Under the pieces are notes generated by a model. That model was given only the letters and a program-made list of their open reading frames with translations. It did no database searches and had not been told where the DNA came from. A stretch of DNA of 28,438 nt. Origin: Plakobranchus ocellatus. Lineage: Eukaryota > Mollusca > Gastropoda > Plakobranchidae. The stretch spans positions 3,285,793 through 3,314,230 of the forward strand of contig BLXT01007308.1 in NCBI GenBank assembly GCA_019648995.1, in the 5' to 3' direction. Below are positions 11,901-25,100 of this stretch, piece after piece. Every line of letters begins with the position of its first letter. Positions within the stretch are counted from its first letter, which is position 1. The position numbers were made by a program, and so were the translations under genes.

Positions 11901-14900
11901 CATGACAGACTCGTTGCAGAATAGGTGAGGAGTGTGATGTTTGATTCAAACACAAGAAAATCAGTCATTAAACAAGGGCAAGAGGATGCACTTCCAACTC
12001 AATTTATAAAAATATGGAAAGCAATAATTATCCAAATTTTTATGGTAGAGAATAATTCAGTTCTTAAGATTTTTCCATTGATTTCCAGAAAAATGATGTG
12101 AAAATGAACATTATAATCAAAATATAGTAACTCTACTTCAGGTCCTAAATCTAAGTCCCCTAAAAATTATAATTAATAATAATTATAAAAAATAATTTGA
12201 CTGTACCAATAAACTTTTATTTTATTATCTATTTCAACATGAAATATAATATTAACAACAAATAGAGAGACAGACGCTTTTTTTTTTATTGATTTGTTCC
12301 AACACTTCCCTTGTTCTTACAAAAACCAGTTCTTCATTGAAAGGGCATTATAAAAAAGTTGTGTATCATTTGCTATCACTTGTCCAAGAACAGAATGAAT
12401 TTTGGCTGATACACCCCACTCTTTTTGTTGAACAGTAATGTTAAGATCTAGATCTAGTCTTAAGTAGATCTATAGTCCCACTATGGTGGCAAAGGCAAAT
12501 TTTTAAAGCATTATAAATTTTATGATTTTTCCTCTATGCTTGATATACTATTACTTTTCCCCCTCACTAAAGTAATTAATTGTATTAAATTCTCTAAGGT
12601 TTTTTATCTGTCAAGAGGGATGATTGTTGGAAAGTGGAGAATGTCTTTATAGTTCTGTTTATTAATTACTCTCTAAATAGTACATAAGTACATACTTTTT
12701 TTTTTGTTTGTTCTGTCCATTATAAAGGATCTACCAATGGCGTTTTTTTTCATATTAAAGGGTCATAACTCTTTATGATGAAAACTTTTAAAATTAATAT
12801 TTCGTTTATCTTATGAAGCTTAAAGGTTATTACATTTTTTTCCTTCTTCAAGTGATCATCTCTCTGCTAATCCTTAAATTCAATTTTCAATTTGTATAAA
12901 TCAGCACCTTATTTTGCAATGAGTCAAGTTTTTAATATTATACATTTTTAAATGTTTTATTCAAGGTGATAAAATTATATTGCCTTCAGTTTCAATATCT
13001 AGGGTTATCATATCCAAAGTGTCTTGACCATCATGGGTAAACAAATTAATCAGATTCTTTAAATTCTTTAAATACTGAGAGTTGTACTCATGTGCACAAT
13101 TATTTCAGGTCCAGTATTCAAAACTGGGTATGAAAGCAAAGTTAACTTACATAAAAGGTCTGGGTATGTCTGCTTTTTTTTTTTGTTTTAAATTTTTAAA
13201 AGATTTACAAGCTAATTATTTTTAATCTTTGAAACAAGGCTGTTTTCACAGATGGATTGGTTCAGGACAAACTCATAATATATCTCCATGGATACAAAAA
13301 AAAAAAAAAAGAAAGACTGTTGAAACCAAACACACAACTATGCAAACCAAGATTTACNNNNNNNNNNNNNNNNNNNNNNNNNNNNNNNNNNNNNNNNNNN
13401 NNNNNNNNNNNNNNNNNNNNNNNNNNNNNNNNNNNNNNNNNNNNNNNNNNNNNNNNNNNNNNNNNNNNNNNNNNTCCGACTTCCCTGGACACCCTGACAC
13501 AACTATGCAAACCAAGATTTACAATAAAACCTGAACATATTTACCTTATCAATAGTGATGCTGGCAACATCCACAGGGGATAAAGACAGAGGATGGGATT
13601 TCTCAGGGGACACTTTTGCAACAGCTGTGGAGCCAGCAGCCAAACCAAGTTTGCTGAGCAATGATGCAAGATGCTGGTGCCTAAAGTAGGTTCACAAAAA
13701 AAGGAAGAATGAAATACCTATCCACTGGTACAGATATTAAAAACAGCATGTATTAACAAAACACAAGAGAAATAAATCCCCATTCAAAATATCTTAATGA
13801 AATTATTCTTATCAAGAAATATGAATTGAAGTTCAAAGATTAGTCTCTCTTATACAAACATGTAACTGTGTATAGCTGTTTATGCCAATGCAATTTGAAA
13901 ATTGAAGTTATAAAAGCTCTAAGAGAACTTAACAGTTAACAAATTGGAATAACAGTGTACTGTCATCATTTTTAACTTTTACTTTAGTTGTTTGGGGTTG
14001 CAACTGCTTTTAAATGTAAAACAATTTTCATTCACATATTCTTGCAAAGCTGTCTCTGTAAAAAGAGAAAAAAATTACACATACTCTTCTTTGTATTTCA
14101 AGGGAAAAATACACCTTTCAGTAAAATGTATATTTGGTGTCACACTGAGTACTGGTTGCTGAGAAATTCTATCTAAGGCCACTCTCTTTTTTTTTTTTTC
14201 TCAGTTACCTTTGTATCAATCCATTTGATTTTAGGAATTGTAAAAGTTTTTCTATATCTTCTTTTGGAAGTTGCTTGCTGATTTCCTGTAGTGATAGAAA
14301 GGAGAGTAAATGCATATTCAATACAGTCTTCATAATTTTTTTAGGAAATGACATTAAATATAAACTTTATATTTATAGAGGCTTTGGCAAAGTTTTATAT
14401 GTGCGTGTTTCAGATCATAATAACCTTATTCACTTTTCATCTTTACACAGTTCACAAAAAGATGAAAATTAATTTTTTAACTTGAATCTAGTTAATCAGG
14501 TGAAATGATTTTTAAAAATACAGTGTTTATCACAAACATGATGCATGGCAATGTTCAAATTTATATTGGATTTTCTAAATGAGGATAACAGAAATCTTTT
14601 CCAAGCAAAAGCAATTTCTTAGTTTCCTTAGTCTTTTATTCTCAACCTATAAAAAAAAAGCAAAAAAGGCAGAGAGAAAAATACAAGATTGATGAATGTC
14701 TGAGCTTTCATAAAAGGATTAAGTACGAAATTAAATAATAAGTTGGACGTCTCAATATGCACTGAGATAATTGACTTTAAATTTTAGGTGTTTCATTAAC
14801 TATTTAGCTGTGTTGATAACATACATCTTCTTTGATTATACCCATAACATTGCTTAGTTTTTGGCTTGGACACAAATAATTATTATTTGTTATCAAAACA

Positions 14901-17900
14901 AGAATGCATTTCATAAAACAAATTGATACACTTTGGACTATGCAAAGAGTTGCCATGTAGTTACGCTTTTGTATAATGTGGCAAATTTTTTTATTACTAA
15001 ATTTACTGGGCTGGGAAAACAAAAGGTATTTCTGGCAATTGACTGTATGTCTTTAACTACAGTTTACTACAAATATATTTAAAAAAAAAAAAATTAGAAA
15101 TATTCATTCAAACAAAACAGAAAGAAGACTGGCAGACAGAAAGGGAAAAGAAAAAATGGAAAAAAAATTGATGCAAAATATACTAATGAAGTAAAAAAGA
15201 GAGAAAGCGAGTGAAAGAAAGAGAGATGCAGGGAGAGAGATAGCGGGAGAAGAGAAAGAGAGAGAGAAGAAAGTACCTCCACTGACTCCCCCAGTAAAGC
15301 CTCTAGGCGTTGGCACACAATAGTGTCAGTCATGCGAGTGACAGCCAGTTGGTGGCTATTCAAAAACTTGTCAATCAACAGCGCGATCAGAGAACCACTT
15401 TGACTTGTGTGAATTGCATCCAAACATTTCAGTGTTCTCTTCACCATGGATGGCTGAAAAAGAAATATGACGGTTTGGCTCCTCAGAGTGTTTAAAATGA
15501 AAATGTCAAATCTTATAAACTTACCATCACAAACCTTTCCCAAATTTAAAGTAAAAAATTTTGATTAAAAAAACAAAAATAAGCAAAAATTATACATTAA
15601 TGTACACTATCTTCTAACTGAAAAAAAAAATTTTTTTGTTGAAACTTTTTTATGACAAAAATATTAAAAATTTAATAAAGAAATGTACGGTCATATTTGT
15701 GTAGTGGAAAATGTTAGAGATCATCAAAACAAACAAAAAAAAAGGCTTTTGCTGGCATTCAGAAAATTTGATGGAAGAAAAGAAATACAAAGCAGATAAT
15801 CTGAATGAGAAAAGACCAGAATAAGAAGAGCTTCTCAAGAGCATCTAAGCAGACAAATGAGTTGCAAAACATGACAATTGTTATCTCACTTGAATTTAAC
15901 ACTAGAAGAGACAGTCCTACCTGATTTCAAAGATTAAGCATTACCCATAATCAAAGTCGCAACAAAAAAAAATTTTAAGCTTAGTATTTTAATAAAATAG
16001 TAATACCTTTGTTATTCTGTCGCCTCTTGCATGGATGGCTTGAATGAAAAGACTGCTGGCAGCAGGGTTTCTATGTATTGCACTGAAATGATGAAGAAAG
16101 TTTATTATGAGACCTGATAACATAATACTTTTCATTTTTCCTTTACAAGCTTTGTAAGCTTTTCTTTTTTTTTTTAGAGATTTGGAGATTCCCTTCCATT
16201 TTCATGATTGTATAGCACTGTAACTCCTTGATGATTATTTTTTTTTTGTAACAATATCCCTCAAAAATAAAAAGGTAGTAAGATTCTAAATATAACTTAT
16301 TTCACCCAAACATAAGAATTATCATGGGTGTGATTATTAGCAGCCTCAAATCAAACACTTCAAGAAAAAGCAATTTTGAAACAAAATTCCTTCAAATTCA
16401 AAGCAGTTTTTAAAGGGAAACATTATTTAAAAGTTACAGTTTTGTAAAGACCACAACCATCAAGAAAAAAAAACATACACTTAACATCTGCAATTAGCCA
16501 TGAAGTCAACAAATGATAGAAAGACTCAAAACAGGACAAAATTATTTGTAATATTTGTTATTGCATCTGGCATATTTCTGTCAGTACTTTTATGTTATTT
16601 TAAATAATCATATAAAGCCGTAAAACAACTAAAGGAACTGAAAAATATGAAGAATATAACTAACCCTATAAAATCTTGCACTGGTGATTCTTGAGACAAC
16701 AAAATCAGATCACATACATGATTGATGATTAACCATGTCATATGTTCTGCATCACTTAAATTTTCACACTGGAAAAGAAATATTAAAAAATAATGGATTA
16801 CTTTTTGTCAACGGTTTGATGTGAAATCCAAAATTGTAAATTAGATCTATTATAAAAATATTAAGAGACAATATCACTGTAACATGATTCTCTGATTAGA
16901 TAAAAATGTTTAAAAATATGGAGAATGGAATATTTCATACAAACAAACTTTGGTAGAGTTGCAATATTTTTCAAAGCCACAATTTAAAAATGCTTTCATT
17001 AAGATGCAGTGCAACTGGCAGTGTTTTTCATTCATTTAATATGTATGCGTGTCACAAGTCATGTTTTTTAAACTTTTTCACACTAACAAAGTACTTAAAA
17101 CATTAATGATACTGTCTGCAAGAAATTTAATAAGGAGATTCTATAATAAAATTATTTTTAAACATCATGTTCCAAATTTAGACACGCTTTCCATACCACA
17201 TAATCACAGAAAAGAATGAGCCCACCACGACGGAGAATTTCCAGATTACAACTTTGAGACAGCCTCTGTTGCTGACTACCTGATTCTCCATCTTCAGAAT
17301 TTGGAATGTAAATGCCTCTGCAAACAAACACATAAACATGAGTGTTTTAGGTTACTCTTTGACTTTTAATAAAACAAAAAGAAAGCATAATGCTGCTAAG
17401 TACTTTGTAGCATAAAACCACATTCATGCTGATAATGAAGAAAACAAAAAAAATTTTTAAGTGCAAAAGTTTTTAGAAAAACAAAAACTTTTCGGATAAA
17501 CCAAATTTTCATATTCACAAATATGCCATCTCCGAGTTGTTGCTGTGATCCATAACAAGTATTAAAATATACTGGTAACTTGAAAAATAAGCCAGAAAGC
17601 TCATATGAATATAAAAGTAATGAAACAGACCACAGAAAGGTTTGAGTTTAATGTCACATGGGAATCTGAGATAACTAAGCCAAATGTTTCTATAAATATT
17701 AAAATGTTGACACCTAGTTCCAATCTTTAAGTACGTTGGTTGTCGTTCCACCAGGCTGGTCCAGAGACTACGATCATCAAAGTTGAGTAGGATGAGAACA
17801 TTGCACCAGTGCAGAGTGAGACTTGGACACACACTGCTCACACCAACCATATGGCTGTTGATCTCACCCACACTATACATGCAGGCTGGGGACTCTAGCT

Positions 17901-20900
17901 GTAACAACCGCATTGCTGCTGTGGCCAAACGGCGGAACAGACCTATGTTGGCATAAATTTTAAAGATAAAAATGAAAGGGAAAAATCAAAAGTCATTAAG
18001 GGGGTACATATTTAGTAAGAGAATGGCGCAAAACCTTTTCCAATAAGACATTTATTGGTCATGTATATTAAAAAAGAGAACTTTGTATTCTATATGAGTA
18101 AAAAAGTTGTATTTGAAAGAATAAAAAGGCTAATTTAGAAGAGGCTCCAATTTTTTCATTGACATACATGTACAACAGTTTTATCCAAAAGTTTGTTTTT
18201 CTGAAAACTTTTTTCACTTCTATTATTCAAAATACAGTGATCATTCAATGTCAAATCAATAAAGCAACTATGGGTAAATAAAAGGAAATTGATAAACAAT
18301 TCAGAGAACACCACGGTGGATCTGGTTTAGATTCAAATCTCAGATTTTCTATATCAAATAAACAACAAATTCAAAATGATCTCCCCACAAAGAGTCACAA
18401 ATCACTTTTACATAAATTTATTCTGCATACCAAAATTCCCATTTTAGCGATCTGCTCACTTCAAATAAAATATCCACAGGCAATGAAACTATTATTTATT
18501 TTCTTAAAGTATCTACCTGACTGGAACATGTGTGTGATGTAAAGTAAAAGGTGAAGCGTTTGTTGAAGGAGAAACCTGTATTTGCACTCCCTGTCTAAGC
18601 CACCCAGGTTTCCAGGTGAGAGCTGAGCAGTTTCAGCATCTAGCATTTCAGAACACTTGCCAATAACTTGCAACAAGAACCTGCAATAGAGAGATGGGAA
18701 ATTTCCCTAAAGTAAAATTGTCTTTCAGCCAATTTGTTGTTTCAGTCCCAATAAATTTTGTAAATCGGATCAAGGATATTACTTGAAAGACCAAAATTTT
18801 TAAGGAGATCATAGAAGAAATTTTTAAATAAAAGAGAGGATGCTTAATGTAATCAATTCAATCACACTCACGTAAAATAAGATAAAAAATTTGCAAGCCA
18901 CTTTTTTAAAGATACCAACTACAATATTTTTTCACAAAATTTCAGGTCCTGTTCTCCTTAAACATACTATATATTTTGAGACATACTAGCTTTATCAATG
19001 CCTGCAAAGATTCTTAATTGTTTTCATATGGTTTTCAAAAGATGAGTGACGCTGATAAAATCTTACCAAGCCAGAGTTTCTTCTGGTGCCAGGTTCCTGA
19101 GCAATTCCAACACAGAGTTGGCAGTTCCTTGCTCTCCCTGGCTGGAGCCTCGTATCAAGCCAACGTGAAGCTGTAAACATCATAAAATAGAGTAAAATCA
19201 TTAAACAACGGCTAGATTTTACCACATTTACACACACGGTCATATTTTTATCATATGAAAAAAATGACAAAAAAATAACAAGCAAACAAACAGATTAATA
19301 TTTTTCTTTAGGTCATTACTAATAAGACAAATAGAAACTTTAGAACTTACAGAGAAATAACATACACAAATAAAAGGTTTTTTTTGGGGAATGATCAGAG
19401 CAATTGCGTTCTCTTTTAACTCACTGAAGCTGCGCATTTTAGCCAACATAAGTGATTCTCATCTGATATTATTATACCTCTTACCATCATTAATCATCAT
19501 TATACCAGGGCTATTGCCGTTTGACCATAAGTGATCTTTAAAAAAAAATATATATGTTCTCTCATAACATTTGATCCGAAGCACCTTCAGCACTGGTTTA
19601 GGCTGTCGGATCAAATGATGTGATGCAATTTCATTGTGCTTAGAAAAACATGGACACAAAACTATACATAATAGAATATCAGACTTTTAGTGACATGCTT
19701 ACCTGCAACTCTGAAAGACGAGCAAGTATCACCTCTTCTTTAGACTGTGAGATAAGCACCCTGATTATGGTGAGAACCAGGCACATCCACTTCTGCAGGC
19801 AGACTACATCATTCTGTTGTGGAAAAACGCATAAAAGAAAGTCCTGTCATGATCAGGTGTTGTCACTTACCAAAGAGTTGAGGAAAGTATTCAAAATATT
19901 GGTTGAAATGAGTCTTGAAATAAATTAAGGATACAATCACAATCTTCTTCAGGATAATGTTAAAAATGTGTCTTAACCATAAAATTTTATTGTTCATATG
20001 TATACACACATAAAAAATTTAAATTAAAACTTTTAGGACAATTTTTGTCCAAAACTTCTACCAACCACGTTATGGGGTGGAGCCAGCAATGCTTTCAAGA
20101 GAAAGTCCACAGGTCTGAAGACACTTGGGGACACAGACTCAAACAACCGATGAAGAGTATCGAGTCCTTCTTGGTTGTCCAAATTTACCTGACAAGATGA
20201 ATAAATCATTCCATATTACTAATGTGCTTGATTGATAAAATCTATGGATATTAAATCATTTTGAACTCGGAGATTTTTTTTTTTTTTAAGTGCCTTATTA
20301 CCAAGAAGACCCCCCCCTCCCCAAAAGTTAAGGTGAATTTAGGTTAAGCTTGAAAATCAAGTGTTACTTAGCTTCTTGATTCACTTAATGCATGAATGTA
20401 TGTTACAAGAGATTGGTGATATCTTACCTGCTGCTTGGCCATGGCTGGCAGAACAACATCCATCACCTGCCGAGACAACCTCTTCCAGCGCTCTTCACTT
20501 TCACGATGACACTGTTGGAGCACTAACACAAACATATCTAGAGCCTGCAAAAAAAAAGACCATATTTTGTGTCCATGTACACTTGCTTCAGGCTTTTTCA
20601 CTTAACACCATTTGAGGAAACATCTTTGATTCATCACTTCTTCCACTTTCAAAAAAAAAAATAAATAAAATTATAGTTTAAAGTTTTAAACATCCATAGG
20701 GACATTTAATTTGTAGTTGTATATTTAATCACAACCTAGGCTACAAAGGGTTAAACACATAACCAGAAACTGCAAATCTATGTTTCAGTTCCAGCTCAAT
20801 AACCTAGCAATGAGGTTTCTTTCTCAAGGACCCATCACATGGCTTGACATGATATGCAGGGCACTAAAGGATACCTATATACTGCAGAGTTTATCTTTGA

Positions 20901-22077
20901 AGGAATTTTTTTGGGATGGAATACATTTTAACAAATTCTCAACTTCCGTTTAAACATACTGTCTTAAGGCCTACGATGTAAAATTTTTACTTCCTTATCA
21001 GCATGCAATAATGTTGACACAGCTGAGTAAAAAAAACTTAAGGATGATGTCTACTGTCAAAACGATAAATTACTTATAGAAATTTTTAAAAAAATGAAAG
21101 TTACAATATCACTGTTATAACAGATATCATCATCAAGTTGTGTCACCTCAAAATTTCACCAAACGCATTCCTAAAGTTTCAAGAAAGGGCTTTACCTGAT
21201 AATATTGGACCAATCGTAGTAGCATGGATACAACAACCTCCCTTTGAGTCTCAAGATCCTTGCCCACTTCAGACTTGACTGTCCCACGCAAAAGAAATAG
21301 ATCATACACCACAGGCTTCAGTGCAGGTATTGCTGTTCAGAATAAAAAAAAATATTGCTAAGATATTTATTTTTCAAAAAGAAAACAAAAAAAGCCTCAG
21401 TAACAGGTTATCCCAAGTGACTGTTAGATTTGTACTGTAAAGAGCCTATTGTTGAGCCAGTTCAATCATCTTTAACACTTTTCCTCAGACTTTTAAGCAT
21501 CTTCTCCATAATGACAAATAAAATCCTGAATCCGTCAATAATTTTGCAGCAGAGTATGTAATTATTTGGTTCCAATTTTTACTTAAAATTTAAAACAAAC
21601 TCACACAAATACTAATTCGAAAAGTATAAAATGCAAGCTACACAGCAACCAAATAAAATACAGAGTGATATGACAGGGCTAAGTCTCACCATGAGTAGTA
21701 GGCTGCAGACCACTGGCCATGATGCCATCGCAGCGATGAATGATGCGAGGCATGTCAATGATAGACTTACTGTGGAACTTCTCATAAGAAAGCATCACTA
21801 GGAACTGGAATATATATGGTACCAACATCTCAGAATTCCTGAAAAAATCAATATTTGACCTGATTAATGTCTCCACAAAATAACTGTTCTGATGTCCTGA
21901 ACATGTAGTGAAAAAATATATATACATGTTATGTTATAATATATGATATATATATATATATATATCTCATATATAATAATATAATATGTTCATATATGAC
22001 TTTTTGCAGAATAGGAAAAAAACGCAATGTTCCAATTAAACACAAGAAAATCAGCCACTAACTTATATATATATAGG

Positions 22078-22161
<84 letters not shown>

Positions 22162-25100
22162 ATCAAACTATTTGTCTTTATTAATTTATAAACTTTGAGT
22201 GCTAGAGGAAATTCATTTTCAGCTTTCGAATTTTTCAAAAATAAAAAAAAAATGAAAAAAGAAAGAAAAGACACTTTAAATCTCACGAGCATTGTTATAC
22301 AGACAATTTTAAATTTTACAGAAAAGGGACTATCAAAATTTAAGGGAAAAAAGGGCAATGACAAGGGCAATGGCAATAGTCAAATTATGGGTTTATTTAC
22401 ACAATTAATGTTGACAAGGTGGCAACCTACGAACCGTATCTGACCCTCCTCAATAAATTCAAACTGCTTGATAATAAAGCCAATGAAGATCTGGTCTGAG
22501 TCCAACAAGCAATAGTTCACTCGCAGCTGAATTAGCTGAGCAAGCAGAGCCAAAACTTGACACTGAAAATATTTTGTTAATATTTAAGGCAATATTAAAA
22601 TATAGTGTATGAAATCGGCGAAATGAGACTTTGCTCCTACATGTATTGTTTTACTTAAAAATTAATGGGTCTGTTTTCTGAATAAGCAAAAAAAAAAAAA
22701 AAAAATCTCAAAGAAATTACAATAAATTTGTAACACTTAAATGTTTTATAATCATTATCAAGTAAATGAAAAAACACAGAAAATTTGTATTTGATATTGC
22801 ATTTACTGGCTATAGATTTATCTCAGCTTGATGTTTAGAACAGCAGTAATTGTGTATTTTAGATAAAAGATAAGTCTACATCATGCTGATTATAAAATTT
22901 GAAAATTTCAAACTTAGAATAAAGATAAAAAGGTTAGGAAAAGTTGATCATTAAACCTACCTGAAGCTCTAGGCTAGAAGTCACTGTGTATTGTTTTAAA
23001 GCTTTGATCACAAGTGGCTCAAAAAGACGTATGTATGATCCAATGACAGACTGAGAGTAAAAAAACAAAACTTAATTCATTAAAACTTTCCATTGCTTAT
23101 TTTGAATGGGTAATTCTCAAAATGAAATCTTATGTGTGATTAATGTAGAAATGTATTCTCAAAAACCTTGATTTGAAACAGTATCTTTCTTGATTCAAAC
23201 ACAATGATTTTGTTACTTCTATAGGCTTTAATGAAAGTTTTCATTACAATTTTGTTAAATTGAGCGCTAAAAGAACTATCAAAAAGGTTTTCAACCTTTG
23301 TCGCTCAATATACAATCAAAGAAAACCATGTTTAAATGTTCAGTTTTCAAAGCGTTTGTTCAGGTATAAAAAGTAAATTTTAGAGTACTATTTCCAATAT
23401 TAACGAAGCAGTAATATAAAGAGAGAAAAAAAAAAAAAAAAAGAAAAGCTATTTTTGTTCTTTTACTTTGTCAACTTGGCTTGTGGGCTTCAAGATAGCT
23501 GGTAATTTCTTGTCCACTCTTTGCTTTAGCCATAGCAAAGAACTGAAATAAATAAACAAACACAAAAACACACCAAAAGGTTATATATATAATTTTGATC
23601 ATTGTGCCTGTGTTGCTCTATCACTCTCAATTTTATAAACATAAAGACATTCACAACCACGTAATATTATTGCACAGTCTTTTTTTTTCCATTGCCATCA
23701 AGCTTTGTTGTCAGAGTCACCAATCGATGATTTTTTTTATTGTTTCTTGTTAATTGCTTTATTGAAACATTAAATCTCAATTTTTAATTATTTTCTTTTG
23801 TAAAAGCATACATCACTCAATTTCCCATAAACACTGGTGCCTGGAAACGTGTAATTTTTTCAAGATCAGTCAAGGAATCTGTTGGGGTTTTTTCCTTTTG
23901 TTCTTGTTATTTTGGTGCATATGAATACTGAAAGAAAAATAAACCCTGGTATTTACTGCAGAGACATTACATGTTGATCTATAATTTTTCAATGCAGAAT
24001 TTGCAACCATTTGATGAAAATGATAAGACTTTAGATGAGGTGCGTTTATTAAAGATATATCAGTATTTTTGCATTGGTTTGCAATCATGTCTGAGTACCT
24101 ATCATATTTGATGTATCTGCTATAGTAAAGTCTTACCTGTGTGCCTCATCAGCTGGCAGTGTAGCTCTACAGGCAGCTCCAACAAGACAGTGTGCCAATT
24201 GTGAGTAGGGTTTGTTTAGGCAGTGGTAATAGATGCCAGGTGTAGCCCCTACAGTAGAACGAGAGTTTAGATCACCCACTAAAGAAGCTGTAGACTGACT
24301 GTTGGGATCCCACTGGCTTGCCAGGTTTGTGCCAAATAAAGCTTTTAGGAGCTGAGAGAAAAAATATATTTGGTTTTTATGTGATATTTAGACTAAACAT
24401 TTTTGAAAACTAGTTAACAAAAGTACATAACTTAGAACACTTTAAACTAGGCAGAGATAGGAAATAAAAAATAAATGAATAAAAAAAGTCTCAAAACTAA
24501 CCATCAAGAAAAATTTTTAGAATTTAGAAAACCTGTTTAATGAAACCTCTTGGTAAAAAAAAAAAAAAGCTTCTGCTTCATAAATCTTTTCACTGCTTTG
24601 TCGACAGCAATCAGCAAATGAAAAGAGCATGTATATTATTCACTTACATGTGCAACAGGATCCATGAAATTAAAACTTTGACATAAATATAAAGTGCCAT
24701 TTAGACTCTTCATGCTCTCTGAAATCTAAACCTTGGAAAAAAAAAAGATTTTTCAGCACTAGTAACAAATACCTGTTGTACACATTGTACAGTCCAAGTG
24801 GGCTCAAGCGACATAGTAACTTTAAGATAGCCAAGCAGCTCCTCTGTGACTTTGCCAACATCATAGAGAGTGGCAATCTCCAGTAGCTGTGACAGTACTG
24901 TTAGAACAGCCTTCAACATGGTACAGAATTTGTCTGAGCTGGTCAAATCTAGTGAGGTCTGAGGGGATAATTTCAAAAAAGGGTATGAGAATTGAAAAAA
25001 AAATGGAGGAACAAACGAGACATTCAAACTTAGAAAAAAGAGTATTGAAAAGTGGTTAAAATTGTTTTAATGGCTTTAGAGTGTGATGGCATAAGAAAGC

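Larger units (their letters stand above)
11750..13544. other. Intron e21-e22 with assembly gap
   Basis: The second longest intron within the gene. It holds the TA-flanked repeat, an imperfect palindrome at 12441-12463 (TTAAGA, CTAGATCTAG core, TCTTAA), a stretch with AAAGGGTCATAACTC at about 12758, and the N gap at 13358-13474. No coding sequence is missing, because e21 and e22 join in frame and match human HTT across the junction. Confidence 0.75.
13681..15276. other. Introns e19 to e21, non-coding content
   Basis: The introns at 13681-14208 and 14286-15276 are AT-rich. A T-run sits beside the donor of e20 (about 14187-14199). Purine-rich DNA fills about 15191-15274 next to e19. No genes or elements recognised. 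Confidence 0.6.
15454..21195. other. Introns e9 to e19, non-coding content
   Basis: The introns over 300 bases are 15454-16006, 16083-16664, 16769-17196, 17318-17713, 17943-18516, 18681-19066, 19171-19702 and 20545-21195. They are AT-rich with no recognisable genes or transposons. The only distinct structure is the hairpin at 19568-19617. Confidence 0.55.

Noticed and set aside
13229..13583. Open frames of about 100 codons on both strands across the N run
   Set aside because: They are open only because Ns translate as unknown residues; there is no homology on either side.
15104..15316. Leu/Ser/Phe-rich minus-strand frame resembling a membrane protein
   Set aside because: It is translation of the C/U-rich intronic tract in a frame different from exon e19.
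19240..19928. Frames of 66-92 codons near 19240-19449, 19459-19659 and 19650-19928
   Set aside because: They lie in introns or antisense to e12, have AT-rich composition and show no homology.
22080..22376. Minus-strand frame ending in a repeated Tyr-Ile tail
   Set aside because: The tail is a translated (TA)n microsatellite and the rest is hydrophobic AT-rich translation without family resemblance.
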